The position numbers and the translations under genes were made by a program. A DNA stretch of 24,068 nt from Rhodobacteraceae bacterium UBA6141 (GTDB taxonomy: Bacteria; Pseudomonadota; Alphaproteobacteria; Rhodobacterales; Rhodobacteraceae): the NCBI GenBank assembly GCA_002423245.1, contig DIVD01000058.1, positions 1 to 24,068 of the forward strand, written 5' to 3'. Shown here in pieces: positions 1 to 7,946 of this stretch. How positions within the stretch are numbered: position 1 is the first letter of the stretch; every line of letters starts with the position of its first letter. The notes under the pieces were generated by a model. That model was not told where the DNA came from. It saw only the letters and a list, made by a program, of their open reading frames with translations, and searched no databases.

Positions 1-70
1 GCCGCATGACACCCCCAACATCGACTGAGCAGCAGGTAACGATGACCGCCTCCGCGCCGGATCGACCTGC

Positions 71-112
71 CCGGCCTGCACGCTGCCGCCCGCAGCCCCG
101 CCCGCAGGCCGG
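71..112. terminator. Nested inverted repeat downstream of accA
   Basis: CCGGCCTGC (71-79) and GCAGGCCGG (104-112) form a perfect 9-bp inverted repeat. Inside the 24-nt loop is a second small stem, GCTGC/GCAGC. It lies just past the accA stop codon and could end that transcript, but no T run follows on either strand. It may instead be a factor-dependent end or a chance GC-rich dyad. No gene can be assigned with confidence in 1-144. Confidence 0.25.
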
Positions 113-144
113 CGATCATCGCCAGCGCCCCGGGGCCAAGGGCA

Positions 145-1104
145 TCAGGCCGCGAGGCCCTTGCTGCCCATGTCGAGGAATTTCTGGCGGCGGTCCTTGA
201 TCAGCGCCTCGGGCTTCTTGCCCGACAGCTCTTTCAGCATCGCCTCGATGGCCTTGCCGACCGCGTCGATCGCCTCGCGCGGGGCGCGCTGAGCGCCGCC
301 GAGAGGCTCCTTCACGATGCGGTCGATCACGCCCAGCTTCAGCAGGTCCTGCGCGGTCAGGCGCAGCGCCTCGGCCGCCTCGCGCATCTTTTCGGCATCC
401 TTCCACAGGATGCTGGCGCAGCCCTCGGGCGAGATCACCGAATAGATCGAATGTTCCAGCATCGCGATGCGGTTCGCGGTGGCAAAGGCGACGGCGCCGC
501 CCGATCCGCCCTCGCCGATGACGACCGCGATCAGCGGCACGCCAAGCTCTAGGCATTTTTGCGTGGTGCGGGCGATGGCCTCGGCCTGCCCGCGCTCTTC
601 CGCGCCCTTGCCCGGATAGGCGCCGGGCGTGTCCACCAGCGTGATCACCGGCAGGCCGAAGCGGTGCGCCATGTCCATCAGCCGGATCGCCTTGCGATAG
701 CCTTCCGGGCGGGCCATGCCGAAATTGCGCTCGATCCGGGTCTTGGTGTCGTTGCCCTTCTCGTGCCCGATCACCATCACCGGCACGTCGTTGAACCGCG
801 CAAGCCCGCCCATCACCGAATGGTCATCGGCAAAGTTCCGGTCGCCGGCAAGGGGCGTGTATTCGGTGAACAGGGCCTCGACATGGTCCTTGCAATGCGG
901 GCGGTCGGGGTGCCGCGCCACCTGGCATTTCCGCCAGGGGGACAGATCCCGGTAAAGGTCGCGCAGCATCGCCTCGGCCTTGCGGTCCAGCGCCGCGGCC
1001 TCCTTCTCGACATTCATCTCTGCATTCTTGCGCGCCAGCGCCCGAAGCTCTTCGGCCTTGCCTTCGATCTCGGCCAGCGGCTTTTCGAATTCGAGATAGT
1101 TCAT
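145..1104 (-). CDS. accA: Acetyl-CoA carboxylase carboxyltransferase subunit alpha
   Basis: This is the alpha subunit of the carboxyltransferase half of bacterial acetyl-CoA carboxylase. With AccD it moves the carboxyl group from biotin on AccB to acetyl-CoA, giving malonyl-CoA for fatty-acid synthesis in the cytoplasm. The 319-residue length is normal for the family. A charged N-terminal helical region (about 1-50) leads into the crotonase-like core, with DTPGAYPG (158-165), GEGGSGGA (197-204) and SPEGCASILWKD (225-236). Those glycine-rich segments form the oxyanion-holding and CoA-binding parts in known structures. The ATG at 1104 has GGCGGAG at suitable spacing upstream. The gene appears to be transcribed alone; accD is not in the window. 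The assignment is secure. Confidence 0.98.
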   Translation of the reverse strand: MNYLEFEKPLAEIEGKAEELRALARKNAEMNVEKEAAALDRKAEAMLRDLYRDLSPWRKCQVARHPDRPHCKDHVEALFTEYTPLAGDRNFADDHSVMGGLARFNDVPVMVIGHEKGNDTKTRIERNFGMARPEGYRKAIRLMDMAHRFGLPVITLVDTPGAYPGKGAEERGQAEAIARTTQKCLELGVPLIAVVIGEGGSGGAVAFATANRIAMLEHSIYSVISPEGCASILWKDAEKMREAAEALRLTAQDLLKLGVIDRIVKEPLGGAQRAPREAIDAVGKAIEAMLKELSGKKPEALIKDRRQKFLDMGSKGLAA

Positions 1105-1133
1105 GCACAGACTCCGCCAGAGGGACGCCCCGG

Positions 1134-1162
1134 GTTATGACGCCTGAAGCTGCTCATTGCAA
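1134..1162 (-). promoter_or_regulatory. Candidate sigma70-type promoter of accA
   Basis: On the minus strand TTGCAA (1157-1162) and CATAAC (1134-1139) are separated by exactly 17 nt. Each matches four of six consensus positions. Transcription would start near 1127, about 20 nt before the accA start codon. This was found by eye only; alphaproteobacterial promoters often diverge from consensus. Confidence 0.35.
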
Positions 1163-1261
1163 CTCGGCAGGCTTTTGCACGGCGCCGACATGGCAAGGTT
1201 GTGAGGAGAGGAGGCGCAGCCGCCCCGTGCCTTCGGTCGCAGCGCCGGCGCGCAGCGGCGT

Positions 1262-3859
1262 TCAGAACCTGTCGAGGAGCCTGCGCAGGTAGTCCAGTTC
1301 CAGTTCCGGGCGCTGCTGATCTCCCGCGCGGCGGCGAATCTCGTCCAGGAGGTCGCGGGCGCGGCGATAGACATCCTCGCCCTGCAGCACGTTGTCATCC
1401 GACCCGCTGCGCCCCGACTGGCCGATGGTGCGCCCCAGGGGATCGCGGTCGCTGCCGGCACCCTGCTGTGCCTGCCGCTCCTCGCCATTGCCCGGCTGGC
1501 CCGGCCGCCGCTCGCCGCGCTCTTCGGCCAGCGCCTCGTTCAGCCCGCGCATCCCCTCGCGCATCGCCTCGATCGCCTCGGCCTGCCGGTCGATCGCGGC
1601 GCCGGTATCACCCTCGCGCAGCGCGCGTTCCGCCTCGTCCATCGCGCGGCCCGCCCGATCGAGCGCGCCGCGCGCGGCATCGCCCGCCTCGGTCCCCTGC
1701 CCCGGAAGCCCGCCGCGCTGCCGGTCAAGCTGGTCGCGCAGCGCCTGCTGGCGGTCGGCGAGGCTGCCCCCTTCGCCTTGCTGGCCCCCGCCCTGCTGCC
1801 CTTCGCCTTGCTGCCCCCCGCCTTGCTGGCCCCCGCCCTGCTGGCCCTCGCCTTGCTGGCCCGGCTGCTGGCCCTGCCGGCCTCCGGGGTTGAACTGTTC
1901 CTGCAGGTCGCGGAAGGTCTCGTCCGACAGGCCCTGCTGGTCGCGCAGGGTCTCGGCCAGATCCTGCACCGCCTGGCCGCCGGGCATGTCGCCGCCGCCC
2001 TCGCCGCCCTCCCCCCGGGTGACGCGCATGTTCTGCATCATCCGGTTCAACTGCTCCAGCAGTTCCTGCGCCTCGGCCATGCGGCCCTCTTCCATCAGGC
2101 GCTGGATCTCGTCCATCAGCGCCTGCAACTGGTCGCCGGTGATGCGCTGGCCCTCACCCTGCGCCATCTGGTCGTCGGGCTGCTGTTCGCCCTGCTCGGC
2201 AAGCTGGCGGATATAGGCGTCGGTCGCGTCGCGCAGCTCCTGCATCAGTTCGGCGATTTCCTCGGGCGAGGCCCCGTTGCGCATCGCCTCGGACAGCCGC
2301 TCCTGGGCGCGTTCCATCCGTTCGAGCGCGTCCGACAGCCCGCCATCCTCGACCAGCACCGCGATCTGCCACAGCGCCTCGGCCAGCTCGTCGCGCAGCG
2401 CGGGGTCCAGCGGGCCCGAGGCGATGCCCGCCTCCAGCCGCCGCATCGCGACACGCAGCATCAGATAGGCGCGCTGGTTGCGGAAGAAGCCCTCGGGCCG
2501 GTGGCTGACGGCGCGCAGCACCTGCAAGGTCCGCGGCGCGTTCCGGGCCGACCACAGCAGGTCGCGCCGCATCTCGATCACCGCCGCCGCCAGCGGATCG
2601 AAGAACCGCCGCCCCGGCAGCAGCAGGTCGCGCGTCTCGCTCTGCCCGGTCTGGCCCAGCCCGTCCTCGACCGTCAGCGTCAGCCGCACCGGCAGGTTGG
2701 CCCAGGGATGCTTCGAGGCATTCTCGATCAGAAGTTCGGTGAACTCCGCCCGGTTGCCCGAGATCGGCATCGGCAGGTCAAGCACATGCGGCTCGCGCGG
2801 CTCGGGCTCGGTCGCGAGGCCGAAGCGGCGGTCCACCCTGGCAAGGTCCAGCACGAACTCTGCCCGACCGGAAGCGATCTGGAAATCGTCGCGCGCGCTG
2901 AAGGGCTGGCTCATCTGGCCATCCGCCTCGCGCGACATCTCGCCGGCGAAGGCCACGCCCGGCGCGCGGTCGGGCAGCACGGTCACGGCAATCTCGCGCC
3001 CGCCGGGGCCGTCGATGCGCACGGTGCCGCTGTGCACCGCGGCGAATTCGGCCGAGCGGGGGCCGCCTTCGGGTTGCCCCGCATCCGCCGGGGCATCGCC
3101 TGCCGAAACGGATTGCTCCAGCGAGATGGCCCCCGGCGCGCCATAGAAGCGGAAGGTGAACCGGCTCCCCTCCGGCACGTCCAGCACCGCGGCTTCGATG
3201 GCGTTGAGGTAGAGGCTCGGCCGCCCGGTATAGGCAGGGGGCTCCACCCAGCCCTCCCAGCTTGGCCCGGCGGCGGCCTGCGCCGCCGGCCCGCGCGCGG
3301 CGATCGTGGCCACCTCGCCCACCCGGCCCGGCGCGCCGAACAGAAGCGCCATGACAAGGCCGGTCAGCGCGATGTAGCGCAGGCCAAGCCGGTCGCGCGC
3401 GGCAAGCCGCAGGTCGGGGGCCGCGGCCCGCGCGCCCGCCGCCCGCGCCGCCATCCGCCGCAGATGGGCGCGCCAGACGGCGGCGGATGCGGCATCCCCC
3501 GCGCCAAGCGCCTGCGCATCGGTCAGCGCCGCCAGCGGATGCCCCGGCAAGGTGGCGTCGAGCCTCGCCATCGCCTCGGCCCGGTCCGGCCAGCGAAAGC
3601 GCCGCAGCCCCAGCAGAAGCGCCGCCCCCAGCAGGGCGGCCAGCGCCAGCGCCAGCCCCCACAGCGCCGCCCGCGGCAGATGGTCCTGCACACCGAAGGC
3701 AAGGGCGGCAGCCACCGCGAGCAGCAGGGTCGAGACCGGCCAGAAACTGCGCGCCAGCCGCTCGGCGACCAGCCCGGCACGGGTCAGCCGCAACGGCCAG
3801 GCGATGCGCGCCAGCGCCGCCGCGGTGATCCTGTCCGTGCTCGCGCTGGGGTCGGTCAT
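1262..3859 (-). CDS. TIGR02302 / DUF4175 family membrane protein
   Basis: This is a large alphaproteobacterial membrane protein of unknown role, recognised by its overall plan as the TIGR02302/DUF4175 family. With the start at 3859 it has 865 residues. Three hydrophobic segments lie in the first 200 residues (about 40-55, 65-82 and 165-178). A long probably extracytoplasmic middle follows, then a Gln/Glu/Met-rich coiled-coil-like C-terminal third. Residues 668-697 are six tandem QQGxG pentapeptides encoded by a 15-bp repeat. The frame stays open up to 3949, but that would overlap the 3' end of lysA; the ATG at 3859 leaves a 46-nt gap and is preferred. The gene lies last in the argH-lysA run. 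A wall- or envelope-related job is only an inference from position and topology. Confidence 0.85.
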   Translation of the reverse strand: MTDPSASTDRITAAALARIAWPLRLTRAGLVAERLARSFWPVSTLLLAVAAALAFGVQDHLPRAALWGLALALAALLGAALLLGLRRFRWPDRAEAMARLDATLPGHPLAALTDAQALGAGDAASAAVWRAHLRRMAARAAGARAAAPDLRLAARDRLGLRYIALTGLVMALLFGAPGRVGEVATIAARGPAAQAAAGPSWEGWVEPPAYTGRPSLYLNAIEAAVLDVPEGSRFTFRFYGAPGAISLEQSVSAGDAPADAGQPEGGPRSAEFAAVHSGTVRIDGPGGREIAVTVLPDRAPGVAFAGEMSREADGQMSQPFSARDDFQIASGRAEFVLDLARVDRRFGLATEPEPREPHVLDLPMPISGNRAEFTELLIENASKHPWANLPVRLTLTVEDGLGQTGQSETRDLLLPGRRFFDPLAAAVIEMRRDLLWSARNAPRTLQVLRAVSHRPEGFFRNQRAYLMLRVAMRRLEAGIASGPLDPALRDELAEALWQIAVLVEDGGLSDALERMERAQERLSEAMRNGASPEEIAELMQELRDATDAYIRQLAEQGEQQPDDQMAQGEGQRITGDQLQALMDEIQRLMEEGRMAEAQELLEQLNRMMQNMRVTRGEGGEGGGDMPGGQAVQDLAETLRDQQGLSDETFRDLQEQFNPGGRQGQQPGQQGEGQQGGGQQGGGQQGEGQQGGGQQGEGGSLADRQQALRDQLDRQRGGLPGQGTEAGDAARGALDRAGRAMDEAERALREGDTGAAIDRQAEAIEAMREGMRGLNEALAEERGERRPGQPGNGEERQAQQGAGSDRDPLGRTIGQSGRSGSDDNVLQGEDVYRRARDLLDEIRRRAGDQQRPELELDYLRRLLDRF
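1769..1858 (-). repeat. Six tandem 15-bp units encoding QQGxG pentapeptides
   Basis: Six head-to-tail 15-bp units (starting at 1769, 1784, 1799, 1814, 1829 and 1844) differ only at a few positions. They code for a run of QQGGG/QQGEG inside the TIGR02302-family protein. Because the unit is a multiple of three, gain or loss of copies keeps the frame. It is a likely slippage-prone coding minisatellite. Confidence 0.9.
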
Positions 3860-3905
3860 GCCGGCTGTCGGTCCGCGTCCGGGGCCGAATGCGCGGGATT
3901 GCGCG

Positions 3906-5171
3906 TTACAGCCATTCGGGGATCGTATCGCGGCCGAGGATTTCGTCAAACGTCGGCCGCGCCCTTATGACGGCGAAGTGATCCCCCCGCACCAGCACCT
4001 CGGGCACCAGCGGGCGCGTATTGTATTCGCTGGCCATCACCGCACCATATGCGCCCGCCGAGCGGAACGCGACCAGATCGCCCGCCGCCAGCACCGGCAG
4101 GTGCCTTCCCCTCGCGAAGGTGTCGCCCGTCTCGCAGACCGGGCCGACCACGTCGAAGGGCTGCATATGCGCGCCCGGCGCAGGCTCCACCACCGGCACG
4201 ATGTCATGATGCGCGCCATACATCGAGGGGCGCACCAGATCGTTCATTGCGGCATCGAGGATCAGGAAATCCCGGCCCTCGCCCTCTTTCACATAGATCA
4301 CGCCCGACACCAGCAGCCCGGCATTGCCCGAGATCAGCCGCCCCGGCTCGATCTCGATCTCGCAGCCCAGATCGCCCACCGTCCGCCGGACCATCGCGCC
4401 ATAGTCCATCGGCAGCGGCGGCGCCTCGTTCGACCGGGTGTAGGGAATGCCGAGGCCGCCGCCCAGATCCAGCCGCCGGATGTCATGCCCGTCGGCGCGC
4501 AGCGCCCGCGTCAGGTCCGCGAGCTTGCGGTAAGCCTGCTCGAAGGGCGCCAGATCGGTGAGCTGGCTGCCGATATGCACATCGACCGCCACCACCTCGA
4601 TCCCCGGCAGCCCCGCCGCCAGCGCATAGACCGCGCGCGCGCGCGCGAAGGGGATGCCGAACTTGTTCTCGCTCTTGCCCGTCGCGATCTTCTCATGCGT
4701 CTTCGCGTCCACGTCGGGGTTCACGCGCAGGGCGATCGGGGCGCGCAGATCCACGCCCGCCGCCACCTCGGACAGCGCCAGCAACTCGGGCTCGGACTCC
4801 ACGTTGAACTGCCGGATGCCGCCCTCCAGCGCCAGCCGCATCTCGGCCCGGGTCTTGCCCACGCCGGAAAACACGATCCGGTCCCCCGGCACGCCCGCCG
4901 CCTTCGCGCGGAGGTATTCCCCGGCCGAGACCACATCCATCCCTGCGCCCAGATCACCCAGCACCTTCAGCACCGCAATATTGCTGTTCGACTTCACCGC
5001 AAAGCACACCAGATGCGGCAGCGGGTCCAGCGCCTCGGTGAAAAGCCTGTAATGCCGCTCCAGCGTCGCGGCGGAATAGACGTAGAAGGGCGTGCCCACC
5101 GCCGCCGCGATCCCGGGGATCGGCACATCCTCGGCGTGCAGGATGCCCGAACGATAGAGGAAATGGTCCAT
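3906..5171 (-). CDS. lysA: Diaminopimelate decarboxylase
   Basis: LysA is a PLP-dependent fold-type III decarboxylase that converts meso-diaminopimelate to L-lysine, the last step of lysine synthesis. The 421-residue length is typical. The PLP lysine is K60 in FAVKSNSN, slightly altered from the more common YAVKANSN. Other marks are HIGSQ (199-203), the glycine-rich LDLGGGLG (235-242), EPGR (275-278, PLP phosphate/substrate site) and CETGD (346-350), which supplies the active-site cysteine from the partner subunit in the dimer. Its ATG shares one base with the stop of the upstream DUF2834 gene (TGATG), so translational coupling is likely. The TIGR02302 gene follows 46 nt downstream. Confidence 0.97.
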   Translation of the reverse strand: MDHFLYRSGILHAEDVPIPGIAAAVGTPFYVYSAATLERHYRLFTEALDPLPHLVCFAVKSNSNIAVLKVLGDLGAGMDVVSAGEYLRAKAAGVPGDRIVFSGVGKTRAEMRLALEGGIRQFNVESEPELLALSEVAAGVDLRAPIALRVNPDVDAKTHEKIATGKSENKFGIPFARARAVYALAAGLPGIEVVAVDVHIGSQLTDLAPFEQAYRKLADLTRALRADGHDIRRLDLGGGLGIPYTRSNEAPPLPMDYGAMVRRTVGDLGCEIEIEPGRLISGNAGLLVSGVIYVKEGEGRDFLILDAAMNDLVRPSMYGAHHDIVPVVEPAPGAHMQPFDVVGPVCETGDTFARGRHLPVLAAGDLVAFRSAGAYGAVMASEYNTRPLVPEVLVRGDHFAVIRARPTFDEILGRDTIPEWL

Positions 5172-5488
5172 CAGCCCACCCGTCCGCTGCGCAGGAAAAG
5201 ATAGAGCGGCAGCCCGCAGGACACCCCGATGCAGACCGTCGCCGGCAGGGCCAGCAGCGCGAGCCAGTTGCGCCGCACCCAGGTTTCGGCCAGCGCCCAG
5301 ACCATCAGCGCGAGCGCGGCGATCATCAGCTCCCAGGCCATGCCGGCGGCGGCGTCATTCACGAACCAGGCGTCGATCAGGCCCGCGACGCTCCAGCCAT
5401 TCGCGCCGAGCCAGCCCAGATAGTGCCGCAGCGGCAGCACCGTGCCGGCCAGCGCCAGCAGCAGATAGGTCAGACGCAGCAATGACAT
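5171..5488 (-). CDS. DUF2834-like small membrane protein
   Basis: A 105-residue protein with three to four hydrophobic segments (about 3-20, 48-65, 73-98). It resembles the DUF2834 family of small membrane proteins, whose function is unknown. The N-terminal segment is followed by a conserved-looking WFVNDAAAG turn. The stop codon overlaps the lysA start by one base (TGATG), so the two are probably co-translated. The Shine-Dalgarno sequence before the ATG at 5488 is poor, so the exact start is less certain. The 155-nt space upstream separates it from the LptM-like gene, and it may be a later insertion into the argH-lptM-lysA neighbourhood. Confidence 0.75.
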   Translation of the reverse strand: MSLLRLTYLLLALAGTVLPLRHYLGWLGANGWSVAGLIDAWFVNDAAAGMAWELMIAALALMVWALAETWVRRNWLALLALPATVCIGVSCGLPLYLFLRSGRVG

Positions 5489-5613
5489 GGCAGGGCATCC
5501 GCAAGGGGCTTCGGGGCCGGTCTAAAGCATCGCCCGCGCAAGGGGAAGACGGGTGTGGACGCCGGCTCGCCCCGCCGCGCCCGCAGCAACGCGCGACGCG
5601 CTGCCCGGGGGGG

Positions 5614-5636
5614 GCGCCCTTTGACCGCGAGGGCGC
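5614..5636. other. Inverted repeat in the lptM-DUF2834 spacer
   Basis: GCGCCCT (5614-5620) and AGGGCGC (5630-5636) form a 7-bp stem with a 9-nt loop, between the LptM-like gene and the DUF2834 gene. On the minus strand it is followed by a C run, not a T run. It could be a processing or stability hairpin rather than an intrinsic terminator. Confidence 0.3.
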
Positions 5637-5643
5637 GACGCCG

Positions 5644-5790
5644 TCACCCCCGCCCGGTCACCCCGAACTCCACCGTCCCGCTGACCGAGACCCCGCTCGC
5701 CGGCGGCTCCTTCGCCGGCGGCGGCACCGGCGGGCCATCGACCCCGCACCCCGCCAGCGCCAGCAGCGCCAGAATGGCCACCGTTCTCAT
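5644..5790 (-). CDS. lptM: LptM-like small lipoprotein
   Basis: A 48-residue lipoprotein precursor. The N-terminus is a short hydrophobic signal with lipobox LAGC, so C15 would be lipidated. The mature protein begins CGVDGPPVPPP, which follows the CGxxGP(L)xxPP pattern of LptM (YifL) in Enterobacteria. LptM is reported to help the outer-membrane LPS translocon LptD/LptE mature to its correctly disulfide-bonded form. In gammaproteobacteria such genes also sit close to lysA and dapF, so position and motif agree. The ATG overlaps the argH stop (ATGA), pointing to coupled translation. The rest of the protein is short and unremarkable. Identification rests on a very short motif plus synteny, so the symbol is tentative. 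Confidence 0.62.
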   Translation of the reverse strand: MRTVAILALLALAGCGVDGPPVPPPAKEPPASGVSVSGTVEFGVTGRG

Positions 5791-7202
5791 TGCATCTCCT
5801 CCAGCCGCGCACGCCAGCGGGCGATCTGCGCGCGCACCTGTCCGGGCGCGGTTCCGCCATAGCTCTGCCGGCTGGCCACCGAATTGTGGACCCCCAGCAC
5901 CGAATACACCTCTGCGCTGATCGCCGGATGCGCCGACTGCATCTCGGCCAGCGTCAGATCCGGCAGATCGCAGCCCTTGCCCTCGGCCAGCGCCACCAGA
6001 GCGCCGGTCACATGATGCGCCTCGCGGAAGGGCAGGCCCGCCTCGCGCACCAGCCAGTCGGCAAGGTCCGTCGCCGTCGAGAACCCGCTCGCCGCCGCCC
6101 TTTCGAGGTTGTCCACCTGCGCCGTCATGTCGCGCACCATCCCCTCCATCGCCGCAAGTGCCAGCATCAGCGTGTCGGCGGCGTCGAAGACCTGCTCCTT
6201 GTCTTCCTGCATATCCTTGGAATAGGCCAGCGGCAGCCCCTTCATCACCGTGAAGAGGGCCACCGTGGCCCCGAGGATGCGGCCGATCTTGGCGCGGATC
6301 AGCTCTGCCGCGTCCGGGTTCTTCTTCTGCGGCATGATCGAGGAGCCGGTGGAAAACCGGTCCGACAGCGCCACGAAGCGGAACTGCGCCGAGGACCAGA
6401 TCACCAGCTCTTCGGCGAACCGGCTGAGATGCATCGCGCAGATCGACGCGGCCGCAAGGAACTCCAGCGCGAAGTCCCGGTCGCTGACCGCATCGAGGCT
6501 GTTGGCCATCGGCCGCTCGAAGCCCAGCGCCTCTGCCGTCATCTGCCGGTCGATCGGAAAGGAGGTGCCCGCCAGCGCCGCCGCGCCCAGCGGGGATTCG
6601 TTCATCCGCGCGCGCGCGTCGGCAAACCGGCCCATGTCGCGCCCGAACATCTCGACATAGGCCATCATGTGATGCCCCCATGTCACCGGCTGCGCGGTCT
6701 GCAGATGCGTGAAGCCCGGCATCACCCAGCCCGCCCCCGCCTCTGCCTGCCCCAGCAGCGCGCCGATCAGCGCCCGCAGCCCCTGCCGGGCCGCATCGCA
6801 CTGCTCGCGCACCCAGAGCCGGAAATCGGTCGCCACCTGGTCGTTGCGGCTGCGCGCCGTGTGCAGGCGCCCGGCAGGCTCGCCGATCAGCTCCTTCAGC
6901 CGCGCCTCCACGTTCATGTGGATGTCTTCCAGCGCCACGCGGAACGGAAACTCCCCCGCCTCGATTTCTGACAACACCGTGAGAAGGCCTTCCCGGATCG
7001 CGGTTGCATCGCTATCGGTGAGGATGCCCGTCGCTGCCAGCATGGCGGCATGGGCCCGGCTGCCACGGATATCCTGCGCGTAAAGCCGCCTGTCGAACGA
7101 GATCGAGGCGTTGATCGCCTCCATGATCGCGTCCGGTCCTGCGGCGAAACGCCCGCCCCACATCTGGTTGGAGGACTGGTTCTCCCTGGCGCTGTCGGTC
7201 AT
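5787..7202 (-). CDS. argH: Argininosuccinate lyase
   Basis: ArgH splits argininosuccinate into arginine and fumarate, the last step of arginine synthesis, as a cytoplasmic homotetramer of the fumarase/aspartase superfamily. The 471 residues match the family. The early NQMWGGRF is characteristic. Three conserved regions that build the composite active site are visible: HTARSRND (114-121), FTHLQTAQP (164-172, with H166) and the superfamily signature GSSIMPQKKNPD (286-297). The start at 7202 is preceded by AGGAC. The 3' end overlaps the LptM-like gene by 4 nt. The tlpA-like gene starts 37 nt away on the other strand, so the divergent promoters must be compressed or extend into coding sequence. 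Confidence 0.98.
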   Translation of the reverse strand: MTDSARENQSSNQMWGGRFAAGPDAIMEAINASISFDRRLYAQDIRGSRAHAAMLAATGILTDSDATAIREGLLTVLSEIEAGEFPFRVALEDIHMNVEARLKELIGEPAGRLHTARSRNDQVATDFRLWVREQCDAARQGLRALIGALLGQAEAGAGWVMPGFTHLQTAQPVTWGHHMMAYVEMFGRDMGRFADARARMNESPLGAAALAGTSFPIDRQMTAEALGFERPMANSLDAVSDRDFALEFLAAASICAMHLSRFAEELVIWSSAQFRFVALSDRFSTGSSIMPQKKNPDAAELIRAKIGRILGATVALFTVMKGLPLAYSKDMQEDKEQVFDAADTLMLALAAMEGMVRDMTAQVDNLERAAASGFSTATDLADWLVREAGLPFREAHHVTGALVALAEGKGCDLPDLTLAEMQSAHPAISAEVYSVLGVHNSVASRQSYGGTAPGQVRAQIARWRARLEEMQ

Positions 7203-7239
7203 GTCGGTCCTGTCCCTGGGGCCCCTGATGGGAGGCTAC

Positions 7240-7836
7240 ATGCGTCTGATCCGTTCCGCCGTGCTCTACACGGCCCTTGCGCTTGGCGCAAATCCGGCAT
7301 TCGCGGCGCCCGACCTCGCGCCGCTGCTGCAGGGCGACATGCGCAAGCTGGTGCTGGCCGATGCGCCCTCCGAGGCGCTGGACGCCGTGGTGGTGGACGC
7401 CGCCGATACCGAGGTGCCGCTGGCGAGCTATCGCGGCAGATATGTGCTGGTGAACTTCTGGGCCACCTGGTGCGCCCCCTGCCGGGCAGAGATGCCCGCG
7501 CTGGACCGGCTTCAGGCGGAACTGGGCGGCGAGCGATTTGCCGTGGTGACCATCGCCACCGGTCGCAACCCGGTGCCCGCGATCAAGGACTTCTTCGCCG
7601 ACGAGGGCATCACCTCGCTGCCGATGCTGCGCGACCCCAGACAGGCGCTGGCCCGGCAGATGGCGGTGCTTGGCCTTCCGGTCTCTGTCATCCTCGACCC
7701 GGAGGGGCGCGAGATCGCGCGGATGCAGGGCGATGCCCGCTGGGACGGGCCAGAAGCCAAGGCGCTGATCGCCGCGCTGATCGCCGCCGAGGACCAGGGC
7801 GGCGCGGCCACGGCGCATGGCAGCGGCAGGCCGTGA
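7240..7836 (+). CDS. TlpA-like periplasmic thiol:disulfide protein
   Basis: A 198-residue secreted thioredoxin-fold protein of the TlpA/ResA class. A signal peptide spans about 1-22 (cleavage after AFA). The redox centre is WCAPC (77-81) after VNFWATW. It ends with a cis-Pro-containing strand (LGLPVSVILDPEG). Such proteins reduce or exchange disulfides in the periplasm, often for cytochrome c or copper-site maturation; the substrate here cannot be told. The ATG at 7240 was chosen because GGGAGG sits just upstream and a clean signal peptide follows. In-frame starts back to 7111 would lie inside antisense argH. It diverges from argH. Confidence 0.92.
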   Translation: MRLIRSAVLYTALALGANPAFAAPDLAPLLQGDMRKLVLADAPSEALDAVVVDAADTEVPLASYRGRYVLVNFWATWCAPCRAEMPALDRLQAELGGERFAVVTIATGRNPVPAIKDFFADEGITSLPMLRDPRQALARQMAVLGLPVSVILDPEGREIARMQGDARWDGPEAKALIAALIAAEDQGGAATAHGSGRP

Positions 7837-7946
7837 TGTGTCGCTGGCCATCCCCCGTGGCCCGCATGAACGCATACCCCTGCTTTTTTCATCCGATCTT
7901 AACCCGCCAGCCGCGATAAATCGTGTGTTGCGTGAAGGAGGGTCAG

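Noticed and set aside
2..28. Possible 3' end of a plus-strand gene (PHDTPNID then stop)
   Set aside because: Only eight codons are visible; other frames are equally possible, so no gene is claimed.
1778..3970. Long plus-strand open frame (730 codons) opposite the TIGR02302 gene
   Set aside because: It mirrors the real gene in a GC-rich sequence, is rich in Arg, Gln, His and Pro, lacks any recognised domain, and has no ribosome-binding site.
5790..6971. Plus-strand open frame (393 codons) opposite argH
   Set aside because: argH is secure by its signature motifs; this frame has no recognisable domain and is histidine/arginine-rich.
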